Both the position numbers and the translations under genes were made by a program. The notes below the pieces were generated by a model. The model made no database searches and was not told where the DNA came from. It was given only the letters and a program-made list of their open reading frames with translations. Shown here one piece after another: positions 32,406 to 42,484 of a stretch of DNA of 64,000 nt. Source of the DNA: Phytopythium helicoides (taxonomy: Eukaryota; Oomycota; Peronosporomycetes; Pythiales; Pythiaceae). Numbering within the stretch: the first letter of the stretch is position 1; every line of letters begins with the position of its first letter. The DNA lies in the NCBI GenBank assembly GCA_024867545.1, contig JANFNE010000020.1:682001-746000 (forward strand). Direction: 5' to 3'.

Positions 32406-33584
32406 TAAAGATTCACGCTTACGTTAATCGAGTTGTAAAAGCAGTTTCAGCAATCCAAGCTCACGCTGGGATTACTACAGAACTGTCGTCGCATTCATTT
32501 CGTCGCGGTGGAGCTCAACATGCAAACAGTGATTCCAGCTTGAGTGAACAGTGGATTTTTGACCGTGGGTCTTGCAATAAACAAGGCGTTTGCATATGTG
32601 TTCAACACCACAACCGAAGTCCAAAAGGTTGCAAACGTTTTGAGCGGTTGGCAGGCAAATGATAGACCATGCATCCCAACTTTGGGAATATTTGACTCTG
32701 TGAACTGCGCAAAGATTAGAGAGCTTGGTCACCAACTCTTCGTATCTTGTGTTGACTTGTCTGACGTCGCGCTCAACCTTGACGCACGAACTGTGGAGGT
32801 TCTTATTGCATTGCTTGTGCAGCATTTCCCGGAAATCAACAATCGATATCCAACAACACGATATGCTTCCCGTATGAGAGCATACTGCTTTGCACTCAAT
32901 ATCGGCATGAGTGACCTATTTGATGGAGCCAGCAACACAACCTCAAAGTCACTGTCGAAACTAAACCACCATGAGTGTTATTCCCGAAGGAAGAGCGAAT
33001 GATCAATCAGTAGAACATTCTTGTTAGCGAGTTACTAACCTACAACAGAGAGCTTTCTGATCGTATGAAAGCACTTGAAAAACGACTTGCGCGTTATGAG
33101 GCGATGGGTGTATAAAACCCTCAGCATATCCCTCAAGCTGGCCAGGCACCAAGACAACAAGATTCTGCTTCCTCTATTGCTGTCAAAACAGGCCGCGCGG
33201 CAGCGATGTCTGCTTCTGCCATTTGGTTTAAATGGTACAAAAATTTACCTTTTTTGTGAGTGCGCAAGTTGGCAATACAAGTCTGCCTTGAAGCAAATAG
33301 TTGGGTTCTTGAAGTTGTTTCTCCCTAATGGGTTTCGCCTAGATCCTCAAGCACGTAATTACACGTCTGTGGTGCTTCAACTTGGCGATGAAGCAGAGAA
33401 TAACATGATGGAACTCATACGGCTCCACGGAAGCAAACGAAAATTTGGATCCGGATTGAAGAAAAAACTTGTTGAGCTCAAAAAGCTAGGAGTATTTGAC
33501 CAGCTGATCAAGGCCTACCGAGCTCGGATTTCTCTCGGTCTGATCGTTAATCCAGCTCCCAACAGCACAACCAACGTCTTCTGA
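32406..33584 (+). pseudogene. Crypton-type tyrosine recombinase relic
   Basis: Pieces in changing frames. The first holds the tyrosine-recombinase box HSFRRGGAQHAN (the His at 32492-32494). It is followed by the NKAFAYVFN stretch with a probable nucleophilic Tyr, and LSGW. ORF 32544-33002 continues (LGHQLFVSCVDLSDVALNLD). The 33075-33584 ORF is the C-terminal DNA-binding-like part (LKQIVGFLKLFLPNGFRL). At least three frame changes show decay. Cryptons are well known in oomycetes; the match is by recalled family pattern. Confidence 0.65.
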
Positions 33585-33649
33585 TAACCGATTTGATAGG
33601 TTTGAAGAAGCAGGAGTATAATCAAACTAGAATATATTCCTAAGTGCTC

Positions 33650-33930
33650 GACACTGATTCAAAATAACTCAACGTCGAGTCACCAATATTTTAGGCGACA
33701 ATGAGTCACTATAACTCGACGTCGATTCTCATTAACTCGACGTTGATTCATAATAACTCGGCGTTGATTCAAAATTACTCGACTTCGAGACACAATAACT
33801 CGCCGGATTCATAATTACTCGACGCTGGTTCAAAATTACGCGATGTGAAGTCACAATTACCCGACATATTTTCAAAATTTGTCGACGTTGATTCAATATT
33901 ACTCGAAAGGGTTTCATAATAGCACGGCAA
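33650..33930 (+). repeat. Degenerate ~21-bp iteron array, left
   Basis: About a dozen copies of a unit like ACTCGACGTTGATTCATAAT, variably spaced and degenerate. The same unit occurs in reverse orientation at 37215-37375, so the two arrays form long imperfect inverted ends around the HTH and Ulp1 genes. Confidence 0.75.
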
Positions 33931-33943
33931 TTACGCTGTCTAC

Positions 33944-34573
33944 TTGCATTCGCCCACCATTCGCAACTATGGCAGACAGTACGTATTTTATTCACAGATC
34001 TATGAAATATTAAGTTCAGTCCATGACAGCCTTTCACTTTTGAAAAGAACCCCAACTCCCCCTCCCAGCCTCAAAACAAAGCAACGAGAATCTCGAAATG
34101 CAGCAATCTACAGAGCGTCAATGCTCTATTCCAACCGTGATGCGATCAGCCAGGGTAGTGTGCCTAGTGGCATTGTTCAGCTATCCAGCAGCGACATAGC
34201 CTTGCTCCAGAAAAGTCGCTTGAAGGTTTTCAAGATCGAAGAGAAGCTTGCCAAGTTGGCAGCGTGGAAGGAAAACGGCTGGAGTCTGACGACTGCAGCC
34301 GAAGAGCTGAATGTTCCGAGAGGGACCCTATCAAGATGGCGCAAGCAGTACTTCGATAAGGGTCTTAGGGCAATCAACGAGCCGCCCGCGATCTCTGGAC
34401 GAAAGAGGGCCAAGGGTGCAGGCCGCAAGCACATGATGGATGACCATGAGTGGGAGACAATAATGCGATACGGTGACTCCAGCTTCGCTCCTAGAGCACT
34501 GCAAGCGGTGCAAAGACTTCGCAAATCTCAATCCGCATACGCAACGCACACGGCGGGTTCGACGCCTGGTTAA
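33944..34573 (+). CDS. HTH DNA-binding protein of the iteron-bounded element
   Basis: An open frame of 210 codons. A charged helical stretch is followed by a clear helix-turn-helix (WSLTTAAEELNVPRGTLSRW) and a basic segment (SGRKRAKGAGRKHMMDDHEW). The frame opens at a TTG; the first ATG is near 34118, or there may be a 5' exon with the ATG in ACTATGGCAGAC. After 34573 coding-like sequence continues in other frames (Ser/Thr/Ala-rich, about 34574-34990) with an in-frame TAA, so the gene is probably disrupted. The HTH resembles those of transposases and CENP-B/psq-type proteins. Confidence 0.45.
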   Translation: MHSPTIRNYGRQYVFYSQIYEILSSVHDSLSLLKRTPTPPPSLKTKQRESRNAAIYRASMLYSNRDAISQGSVPSGIVQLSSSDIALLQKSRLKVFKIEEKLAKLAAWKENGWSLTTAAEELNVPRGTLSRWRKQYFDKGLRAINEPPAISGRKRAKGAGRKHMMDDHEWETIMRYGDSSFAPRALQAVQRLRKSQSAYATHTAGSTPG

Positions 34574-34990
34574 GAGGCATAAGATCGCTACATCAACCTC
34601 CGAGTCCAGTCGCGTCGACCAAGATGCCACGACCCAGACTGCGGATGACAATGAGAGCCCGGTCACGAGTGATAGATGAGTCCAAGAAGCAGCTTTATCG
34701 TCAAGCACCGCCTCTGCGTCAGCTACTGCGGATCAACCAGAGACCACTTCTCTGGCCTACCCACCTCAGGACACATCTACGACTTCAACGTCTACTTCGA
34801 CATCGGCAGCCGCGCCAGGAGCAGTTTTGTTTCCATCATAATCGTCCTCGACGTCGTCCTCGTCGTCATTGATCGGTACAGCGTCGACATCAGCCAAGAC
34901 AGCGACAGCAGGATTGGGATCAGCATCTGCATCTGCGGCTAGTGGCAGCAAAAGTCAAGCGACTAGCCATTCCAAATCCCCTACGGCAGT
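34574..34990 (+). pseudogene. Ser/Thr/Ala-rich continuation, broken frames
   Basis: After the HTH ORF, low-complexity coding-like sequence appears in successive frames (DQDATTQTADDNESPVTSD; a TST repeat around 34780; TASTSAKTATAGLGSASAS), with a stop near 34843. It probably belonged to the HTH protein. Confidence 0.35.
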
Positions 34991-35830
34991 CAGACGTCAG
35001 AATTGTGACGAAGCGGATGCTCCGAAGCGCCTGGCTGATTGTATTGCGCCCCGGTGTTTCAAGGCGGCGGGAAGGTGGGGGATAAGCCTCGGCCAGCCGC
35101 GAGTGATCCCAGGTAGAGGGCCGAACGGCTACGACTCTGCCGGGCGCTCTGGTCAGATCTCACTTTGTGTACCCCCGAAGTTGGTTCTTTTGAACCGAGC
35201 GATTGTCACGGGCCTATGGAACACTAACACTTCCGATGCCAATTTATTTAAGGGTCCTGGCAGACCCTGTAACCACGGAATACATAAATAGACTCGAGTT
35301 GGCACGCGGAACCCACTGAGTAGAATGTACGCTACGCTCTTTCCGGCTACCCACGAACAAAGGGTCCACCTCAAGAGATATACAAGTTCGTAGTGGTGGG
35401 CTCTCAGGGATCTTTTGGTGTGCTCTCAGGCCTCTTTTCTTGGGCTCTCAGGCCTATTTTCTTCCTAGACACGAAATACACACTGGGGTGACCCAGGCGT
35501 AGAAAATATGAATGAGATACACACCTAGACACGCAGGATGAATACCTCGATGCTGAAGGGTTGCTTCTGGCACGTTCTTGGGCGACGGCGGCGCCTACCG
35601 ACGGGGTTTGAGTCCTCTCGCGCTCCTAGCCCTTCGGTTCATGGCGATGCTTGCTCTCCACGTGGCCAAATCGGAAGTTTTATTCTTCGGGCATGCCCAC
35701 TTAATCCCTCTGGAGGTGTGGTCCACACTTAGTCCAGGATCTACTCATTCGCACTTTGTGCTTGGGGCAGCACCGAACCTAATGAGTACTTAGGAGATGA
35801 ATGATGGCTGTAAGCCCGTGATTGCCATGA
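34991..35830. other. No gene recognised; possible LTR-like fragment
   Basis: Near 35200-35390 there is an LTR-like stretch: ATTTATTTAAGGGTCC as a possible TATA region, a short TATA-to-leader layout and repeated GGCTCTCAGGCCT motifs at about 35400-35455. I found no partner LTR, so this stays a suggestion. Confidence 0.2.
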
Positions 35831-36381
35831 GTGAAGGCTCCGCGCTTCTGCGCGAGCGCTTCATCACAGAAACCGCAGCACGACCCAGCAATTATTGTGA
35901 ATCCCCGGACATCAAGTCGCGAAGGGCTATTGGCACTTGGTGGTAGCTGGGAGGATCAAGCTCTCAGCGAGGTTGACGAAGGTGTTGCTACAAGCAGTGA
36001 TGATGATGAGGAAGAAGACGACGACGACGATCCCAATCGACATTGGCTGAGTCGGAAGGAGGCAGTGACAGACGATGATGATAAAGACTACGATGATGAT
36101 GACGAAGATTTCATTGACGACGAAGAAAATTTTTGGATGATGACGAAGACGTCAACGGCAAGATTAGGGGTGGAAAAATCGCTCAGCAGAAGATAAATTT
36201 ATCTGCGACGCCCCAGAAGAAGAGAAAAAAACCACGAAGCCTCAAAAGAAGAGCAAGACAACCGCCAAACCTCGTCAATCCAAGCATGTTCAACAGGGCC
36301 GATCCTGTACTTTTGGTCATGCGGTCGAAAGCGGCAGTGTTTGCAGAGGAGCTGAAGAAAAGTGATCTCAAGTCTCTATAA
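35831..36381 (+). pseudogene. Acidic-then-basic protein fragment upstream of the Ulp1 ORF
   Basis: Frame 1 carries Asp/Glu runs (DDDEEEDDDDDPNRHWLSRK). After a one-base shift near 36135 the next frame is Lys/Arg-rich (QKKRKKPRSLKRRARQPPNL) and ends at 36381. This charge pattern would suit a chromatin-associated or element-encoded protein. It precedes the Ulp1-like frame by about 30 bp and may be its N-terminal region. Confidence 0.4.
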
Positions 36382-36414
36382 CCCGGCAAGTGACTCACGA
36401 ACACTATTATTAAC

Positions 36415-37119
36415 CATGTTGTTCAGAAGTCCCCACACTGCGAGCTCGTTTTTACCCTCGAGAGCACACTCTTTCTTCATATTGACAGCTCGTATCATGC
36501 GAAAGACATGAAAGGAGCTGCGGACGCAGTCAGCCAAGTCAATTGGGGAGCCTTCCGCTACGTTCTTTTGCCCATTTACAGCTACAACCACTGGAGTCTG
36601 CTTGTTTTGGAGATACCTCTTGAGAAGAATGGGGTCATTTACCACGTTGACTGTGCGATGAAGATCTACGATTCGGTGCACATCTGTCGAGTTATGAAGT
36701 GGTTTGTCTCTGCTCTCCACCTGTCATTTCAAACGAAGAAATCAACAATCAAGTTTCAAAACCACACATTTCACTCGCTTCCTCTCCTGAAGAACGGCTA
36801 CGACTGTGGAGTTTGACTTTTGTGTTCGTTAATCACGATCGTGAGTTTCATCAATGAACACCAGCCGAAAACTCTAGCAGATCAACAAGAGCTCGTCAAG
36901 ACTGGGCTTGGACCTGAACAAACTGCGACTCGTCGAGCCAAGATGCTTCGCTCTATCAAAAAGAGGCTTAAAGACATGAAGCCCACGAATTCGAACAAGA
37001 AGCTACCTATCAAGGCTGGCGGCGCATCAAAGGCAACTACGGCAACAAAGGCAGCTAAGACAGCGAAAACTACCAAGATTTCTGCCCGTCCCAAGACAAA
37101 CAAAGGCTACCAACCATGA
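36415..37119 (+). pseudogene. Ulp1-like (C48) cysteine protease with internal stop
   Basis: One frame runs through TLFLHIDSSYHAKDM, WGAFRYVLLPIYSYNHWSLL (catalytic His), YHVDCAMKIYDS (Asp), then KNGYDCGV (catalytic Cys). This matches the SUMO-protease fold. A TGA (36814-36816) directly follows DCGV, and the same frame then continues LLCSLITIVSFINEHQPKTL with a Lys/Ala/Thr-rich tail to 37119. A single nonsense change thus truncates it just after the catalytic Cys. Ulp1 domains are common cargo of large DNA transposons (MULE-Kaonashi, KDZ). Confidence 0.7.
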
Positions 37120-37214
37120 GCAGGTGGACCCATCCGGCTTAGCATAACAGTTCCTACACATGCGTTTGCTGAAAACCTTAGCAACGAGTGTCAAAACCTT
37201 CATCACTCAACGAC

Positions 37215-37375
37215 AACTGTCGATGATTTATTGACTAATAGTGAGTAATAGTCGAGTAATTTTGAATCAGCGTCGAGTAATATTGAATCAACATCGACTG
37301 ATTTTGAATCAGTGTCGAGTTATTATGAATCAACGTCGAGCAATTATGAATCAAATTCGAGTTATTTTGACTCGT
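37215..37375 (-). repeat. Degenerate ~21-bp iteron array, right (inverted)
   Basis: Copies such as CGAGTTATTATGAATCAACG are the reverse complement of the left-array unit. Together with 33650-33930 they bound about 3.3 kb of coding-like sequence. Confidence 0.75.
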
Positions 37376-37596
37376 CGGCACATCATAGAGGCAACTTTTC
37401 TGTATTTTTGGTAAATAGTATGTTAAATGATATAATTAATTTATTTATTTGGATCATTTTAGTAAATAATAATAATAATGTCTCGATGCGAATTATTTAT
37501 AGTGCGCCGCAGTCAGTAAGTGGGATAACCCACTATAATGAGGGCGACCCGCTTTGCATCACCATATTCAACACTGTAACGCCGCCATTCGCATGT

Positions 37597-37650
37597 GGAG
37601 GGACTTGAACCGACAGCGAGCTGACGTCTCCAATCGGCTGTGCCAAGTTA
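37597..37650 (-). ncRNA. tRNA-like pol III promoter, possible SINE head or tRNA pseudogene
   Basis: On the minus strand TGGCACAGCCGA (37634-37645) matches the A box at 11 of 12 consensus positions. GGTTCAAGTCC (37601-37611) is a perfect B box at tRNA-like distance. No clean cloverleaf or acceptor stem could be folded, so it is not a normal tRNA. Confidence 0.4.
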
Positions 37651-37758
37651 GTACCCGTGATTTCGACAAACTCGTGACCCTTGCCTCGAAAGGCATGTGA
37701 ACATTTGGTTACCTGTTATCCTATACAAAGAGCAAGATATCTTGCATTGGACGCTTCC

Positions 37759-38238
37759 TCATGCTAGTGCTGTGTGTCCCGTCATGTCTTCCTCACGTTC
37801 GGAGTCGTAGCTCAACGAACCCGAATCACCGGGATCCACAGCAGCCTGCGGGGCTGGTGCCGCCGCAACCTCAATAGGCTGCGTGGCTCCGTCACGGCCG
37901 ACGCTCTCGACGCTTAGTGCCACCAAATCCATGGCTGCCTGCAGGACAGCCTGCTCCGCATTTCCTTCGGCGACAGGCTGCCCGGCGCCTCCCTGCACGG
38001 TCGCGCGCTCTCCGGTGCCTCGCTCGGCCACCGCGCCCACCGCACCCGCCGACGGGGCCACGGACATGGCATCGTCCACGGCGCCACTGCGACGGGCTCT
38101 CATTCCGCCTCCGCGTGAGCCCCGTGCTCGACGCTTCACTGGCATGGCCACGTACTTGCGGTTGGCTGCACGCGCCATGGTCATGCGCGGGCCCTTGCCG
38201 CCAATGGGCTTAGCGGCGGTCTGCTTAGTGCGCGCCAT
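37759..38238 (-). CDS. Histone H3 N-terminal tail mimic protein
   Basis: An intact 159-aa ORF. The start MARTKQTAAKPIGGKGPR aligns without gaps to the histone H3 tail: counting A as residue 1, 17 of the first 28 residues are identical, including T3, K4, K9, K14, R26 and K27. R8, S10, T11 and S28 are replaced. The rest has no histone fold: a basic stretch (VKRRARGSRGGGMRARR), an Ala/Val-rich middle and an acidic end (SLSYDSEREEDMTG). The ATG at 38236-38238 is fixed by the H3 match; TATATTTA lies about 155 bp upstream. It sits between the iteron-bounded block and the mariner element. It may be a free gene, a co-opted element protein or the N-terminus of a lost polyprotein. Confidence 0.7.
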   Translation of the reverse strand: MARTKQTAAKPIGGKGPRMTMARAANRKYVAMPVKRRARGSRGGGMRARRSGAVDDAMSVAPSAGAVGAVAERGTGERATVQGGAGQPVAEGNAEQAVLQAAMDLVALSVESVGRDGATQPIEVAAAPAPQAAVDPGDSGSLSYDSEREEDMTGHTALA

Positions 38239-38658
38239 GGGCTTCGTGCTGCTGTTTAAATGGGGAACCCTCAGTTCACAGGCGCAGAAACGAGGGACAC
38301 GCGTCTGTAGCGGCCGGCGCCACGAAAAATGCCATGACTGACCGGCAAAAAGTTTCACCTCCATCTGTACACACGAGATTTCGTCTCAGGCTAAATATAC
38401 AGCCCTTCATTCGGGTGACAAACGGGCCTGACGTTTTTCGGAGTTTTCGCCCACCCCCGAGCCTCCTCCCGGCGCTGCTGCCGCTACCGTTCGGGCCAAA
38501 ACGCGCTCGATCGCGCTCAAAACGCGATATTTTCGTTTTCGCGGGAGGGATGACCCGATTGCCCCTTGCGTGAGTTGGCTTCGAAATAACCTTAGGTTTA
38601 GCCTCGATGCGTACACTGATTGGCTGATCCTTTTCACTTCAAAAATCAGCTTCTCATA

Positions 38659-38686
38659 CTCCCTCCGGATCAAAAAAACTGTCTGA
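38659..38686 (+). repeat. Mariner TIR, left
   Basis: 28 bp, the exact reverse complement of 40374-40401, preceded by the TA target duplication. Confidence 0.95.
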
Positions 38687-38900
38687 TTGAGAAAAGACCT
38701 TGGACCAAAAAAAAAACAGTCCGGTAAAACTTAATCGTAATGATTGGATAAAAGTTTTCGGTGTAAACTACGATTGGATGAATTCAAACATTTTTATCCA
38801 ATCAGACGCCCGATAATGTGCCGAAATAGCCTCGTGCATGAGGTTTTATTCGTTCGCGTCGAGTGCAGTTTGCTGCACAAGTCAAAAGTTGGAGTTACGA

Positions 38901-40107
38901 ATGGAGCAGACAGTGCGCCGCGGTGACCTCACGCCAGCGGAGCGTCGAGGTATCGTCGGTGCGCTGCTTGAGGTCTCGTCTGACCGCAAGTTGAAGCGTG
39001 GTGCGATCGCCGAGGTGGCTGAGCGATTCAAGTGCAGCACCAAGACCGTCAGCCGGCTATGGAAAGCTGCCATTGACGGCCTGGAGAAGGAGAACGTGCT
39101 CCCGGATGTTGGTGTGAACGGAAGGGAGCGTTGCGGTCGCAAGAAGGCGACCATCGGGCTCAGCGCCCGCGTCCAATCTGTGCCTCTTCGACAGCGCGGC
39201 AACATGCGCAGTTTGTCTGCCGCCCTTGGCGTCTCTAAGTCAACCATTCAGCGCGCTTTGGCCGCTGGCGAGATCAAGTGGCACTCGAGTGCTGTCAAGC
39301 CCCTGCTCACGGAGTGCAACAAGCTCCAACGGCTCGACTTCTGCATCTCGTTTGTGGACCCCTCTACATACATGTTCGATTCGTTTGACGGTACAGTGCA
39401 TCACCAAGGTCATGTTCATGGCGGCTGTTATGCGGCCCGTCATTGAGAACGGAGTGGTGGTGTTTGACGGCAAGATCGGTGTGTGGCCTTTCGTGGTTGC
39501 CGGCGAGGCGCGGCGCTCGTCCAAGAACAGACCGGCTGGAACCATCGAGTTGAAGAGCGTCACAGTGGACGGCGACGAGCACCGCAATATAATGCTGGAG
39601 AACGTCATTCCTGCTATCAAGGAGAAGGTGCCTCTGGCGTACAAGTCGCGAGAGATCGTGATCCAGCAGGACGGCGCTTGAGCTCACGTCAAGACAGACG
39701 ACCCGGCCATCGTGGCTGCCTGCAAAGAAGGAGGCTGGAACATGAAGCTGACTGTCCAGCCTCCTAACAGCCCAGACCTGAATGTGCTTGACCTCGGGTT
39801 CTTCTGCACCATACAACCCCTACAACACGAACACGCACCATCGACTGTCGAAGACCTGATCGCGAGTACGGTTGCTGGATGTGCAGACCAGTCGCCGTCC
39901 AAGCTCAACGACACATTCCTGTCGCTACAGCACGTCATGGAGTGCATCATCCAGTGCTTCGGCTCCAACTCCTACAAGAGGCCACATATGGGCAAGGACA
40001 AGCTTCGTCGCGCCGGCCTTCTTCCCCACAACTACGTCTGCGATGAACTCGTGTACTTGACCGGCGTCGCGTATCAATGTTTGACACAATCGCAAAATTT
40101 ACCTTAA
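38901..40107 (+). pseudogene. Mariner transposase, degenerate
   Basis: From ATG 38901 the frame gives an N-terminal HTH region (RGAIAEVAERFKCSTKTVSR; LSAALGVSKSTIQRAL), then FCISFVDPSTYMFDSFD. An internal deletion then removes the region that normally holds the first catalytic Asp, and the frame shifts near 39390. The second frame continues (ITKVMFMAAVMRP, FDGKIGVWPFVV), reaches VIQQDGA with the second Asp, has a TGA (39679-39681) where an Arg codon is expected, and goes on through QPPNSPDLNVLDLGFF (third Asp) to 40107. It is non-functional by deletion, frameshift and stop. Confidence 0.9.
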
Positions 40108-40373
40108 ATGCAGAAAGTTAAGGTTAATCACTACTTTTTATAACCTAAATCAATGTCACCGGGGTTAGTCGAGCAAGGTTTTTTTACACCCACACTTGAA
40201 TTTTGTATGGGGCAGACTCGACTGGATGGTCACTTGGCTCTTTTTGCGTGCACACGCAGCGATTTTCCGCAAATGCTAGCTAAAACAGCGGCTAAATTCG
40301 CGGTGATACTTGACCAGCACTTTTTGTGGGGTGTTGCCACAGAATTATCACCAATGTTTAGTGATTTGAGAAG

Positions 40374-40401
40374 TCAGACAGTTTTTTTGATCCGGAGGGA
40401 G
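40374..40401 (-). repeat. Mariner TIR, right
   Basis: 28 bp, the exact reverse complement of the left TIR, followed by TA. Confidence 0.95.
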
Positions 40402-41408
40402 TATGAGGGAAATATCCTAGGGAGGAATACAAATCCAAAGATAAAATGACTTCAACTCAGACCATTCAAATTTACATATATCCGATCCGCGATCTTCCAG
40501 TGCCAATTTAGAGAGGCTGTTGATGTGTCGACTTGACTCCTGGAGTACGCTCCACCACCTCCGTGTCTTTATAAACGAACCTGCAGAAAAATACGTTTGG
40601 AATGAACGACTGGTACTAAAGGACGTCCGTAAGGCTGATAAACTGAATTCACTTCGCACTTTACCGTCTCTTCTGTTTCTCTCCTTCCTTCCGCTCCCCA
40701 GCTTCCGCAACCACTACTACATAATAATTCGTTTCAAAATAAAAAAAAAATAGACAAGACACAGCAGAAAATCCCAGATTGACAATTATATTTTTTGTAG
40801 CTTTGACGGTGGAGGATGGGTTTACCATTGCTTCTTTTTACAATTGGAAATCATGGAAGAAAACAATTACGTCCAACTTCAAGCGCGCGGTGTAAAATAA
40901 ATTCAATTCTTGTTTGTAGCATTTGAGCATCGAGTTGCTTGCATCTTTTGATGCGATACATAACAACAACTACAATAAGGTAGCACAACTAATTTCACAG
41001 TGACCCATCAAACAGGTAGCTGCAAAGGTCGCCACTCTCTGTGAGCTCTCCAACGAGCAACTTGATTGGAGCACTCAATTTATTAAAAACACAAAATTAC
41101 TTTTATAGCCATATATTATTTAACATAATACGACATTTAGACAAGGTCGCGCATTCCCTTGACTTTGGCAGTAGAGCTTGTGATGCAAGGTGCTGGAGAT
41201 GCTGGTGATACAAGGCGCTGGCGATGCTGGCAAGGACAAATTGGGCATCGATCGTATGCTATTGTTGTTTCCACCCGATCACCTTGGGTCACACACTAGG
41301 CAGGTTGCTGTAACGTTTTGAGAGGACTTTGGTATATGCCAAACATGCTGTTGATGATGATGTATGTTACTCCTAGCGTTGCTTTGGCGTGGATGAATGC
41401 CCACACTG
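40402..41408. other. AT-rich intergenic, no gene recognised
   Basis: Short ORFs without motifs. A ~24-bp imperfect direct repeat (GGTGCTGGAGATGCTGGTGAT and GGCGCTGGCGATGCTGG) lies at about 41190-41230. This is the edge between the repeat island and the next genic block. Confidence 0.45.
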
Positions 41409-42308
41409 CTAGTCGTTCTTCTTGGAGGAGATGTTGGATCTCCGCGTCACGGAGCCGCGTTGACGAGGCGACGCCTGCTCCCCGCGGGCCTCACGAGCCC
41501 GTCGGCGGACATCCGGGTTGCTCGAGTCTTCCTCGTCGCTCGAGTCGTCCGCCATTAGCGGTCGATGGCTGTCACGCCGAGTTAGCAACTCAATAGAGAC
41601 AGAGAAGTAGGCAAAGCAGCGCACCTGTAGGGGTCGCTGCCGGACGGGGCGTCGCTCCTCGTCTGGAAGCGCAGGTACATCTCGTGCATCTTCTTCTTCA
41701 TGACTGCAGCAGGGGTAGAGTAAAAGCAGCAACACAAATCAACACTGGCGCACACACTACACAAAGCAGTCGAAGCGTAGAGCTTACCCTCGCTCATGGA
41801 AGGTAAACTTCTCGCTCATGACGGCGAACGTCTCATTGGCGATCTCCGTGGCGCTCTTCTCGGGCGGGTGGGCCCTGGACGCGCCGCGCTGGCGATCACC
41901 TTGAAAGTGGCTGGAGAACTCTTCGCTCTCCATGAGCTCCTGGCGGAAGATTTCATCCTGCAGCATGCGTGCGAGCTCGGCGTCGCGCTGCTCCTGCTCC
42001 GACAGCCCCACACCTCCCGCGCCCTCGGTCGGCAGCCTCAGAAAGTCGTCAGGCAGCTGTACGCGCCGAGCACCACGAGCAGCAGAAGCAGCAACTGGCG
42101 CTGGAGGCGGCCGCGTCTCGGCCGCAGGAGCCGCAGAGGCCGACGCCGCGGCGTCGCTCGGCTGCGGCGGCTCCATGCTCAGCGCCATGTCGATCGTGTT
42201 CTCCAGGTGGCCGTCGTTCGCCTCGAGCAGCTCGGCCAGCAGCTCCACGTCCCACGACGGGAACATCCCGCGCAGCGCCTCCATGCCCTCGTCGTAGCTC
42301 AGCGCCAT
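41409..42308 (-). CDS. CUE-domain (ubiquitin-binding) protein
   Basis: Three exons: 42308-41788, 41703-41625 and 41568-41409. The N-terminus (MALSYDEGMEALRGMFPSWD, then LLAELLEANDGHLENTIDM) is a CUE domain with the Met-Phe-Pro and di-Leu ubiquitin contacts. A Pro/Ala linker, a helical segment (LSEQEQRDAELARMLQDEIF), an amphipathic exon 2 (MKKKMHEMYLRFQ) and an acidic then basic tail (MADDSSDEEDSSNPDVRRRA...SNISSKKND) follow. Exons 2 and 3 join in phase; exon 1 carries one base too many at its GAGGG end (41787-41789), which looks like a homopolymer indel. Length about 230 aa. By family knowledge it binds ubiquitin; the target is unknown. Confidence 0.75.
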
Positions 42309-42484
42309 GGCGGCCCGCGGCCGAAGTGGTCGCTCCGAGGAGTGGCTTCCTTCCTGCCTTGTCGAGGCTATCTTTATCGCCGCCCCGCAAGAGCGCATTC
42401 CTCGCACAAGTCGATGGCGCCGAGCGCGCATCACCTGCGAGACCGCATGCGAGCTCGTCACTCCGAGACTCGACCCGACCTGAC
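42309..42484. promoter_or_regulatory. Shared divergent promoter, CUE gene / folate-receptor-like gene
   Basis: 176 bp separate the two ATGs, which point away from each other. No TATA box is seen. Confidence 0.5.

Larger units (their letters stand above)
38659..40401 (+). mobile_element. Tc1/mariner-type element with perfect 28-bp TIRs
   Basis: Ends at 38659-38686 (starting CTCCCTCCGGATC) and 40374-40401 are perfect inverted repeats, flanked by TA on both sides (38657-38658, 40402-40403). The CTCCCTCCG start is the same as in plant mariner/Stowaway elements. The element is 1743 bp and contains a broken transposase gene. Confidence 0.95.

Noticed and set aside
33650..33930. CRISPR-like short repeats (~21 bp)
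   Set aside because: Repeats are degenerate and lack spacers; the inverted copy at 37215-37375 fits transposon iterons.
35160..35400. Solo LTR
   Set aside because: It has an LTR-like layout, but no partner, TG/CA ends or target duplication could be confirmed.
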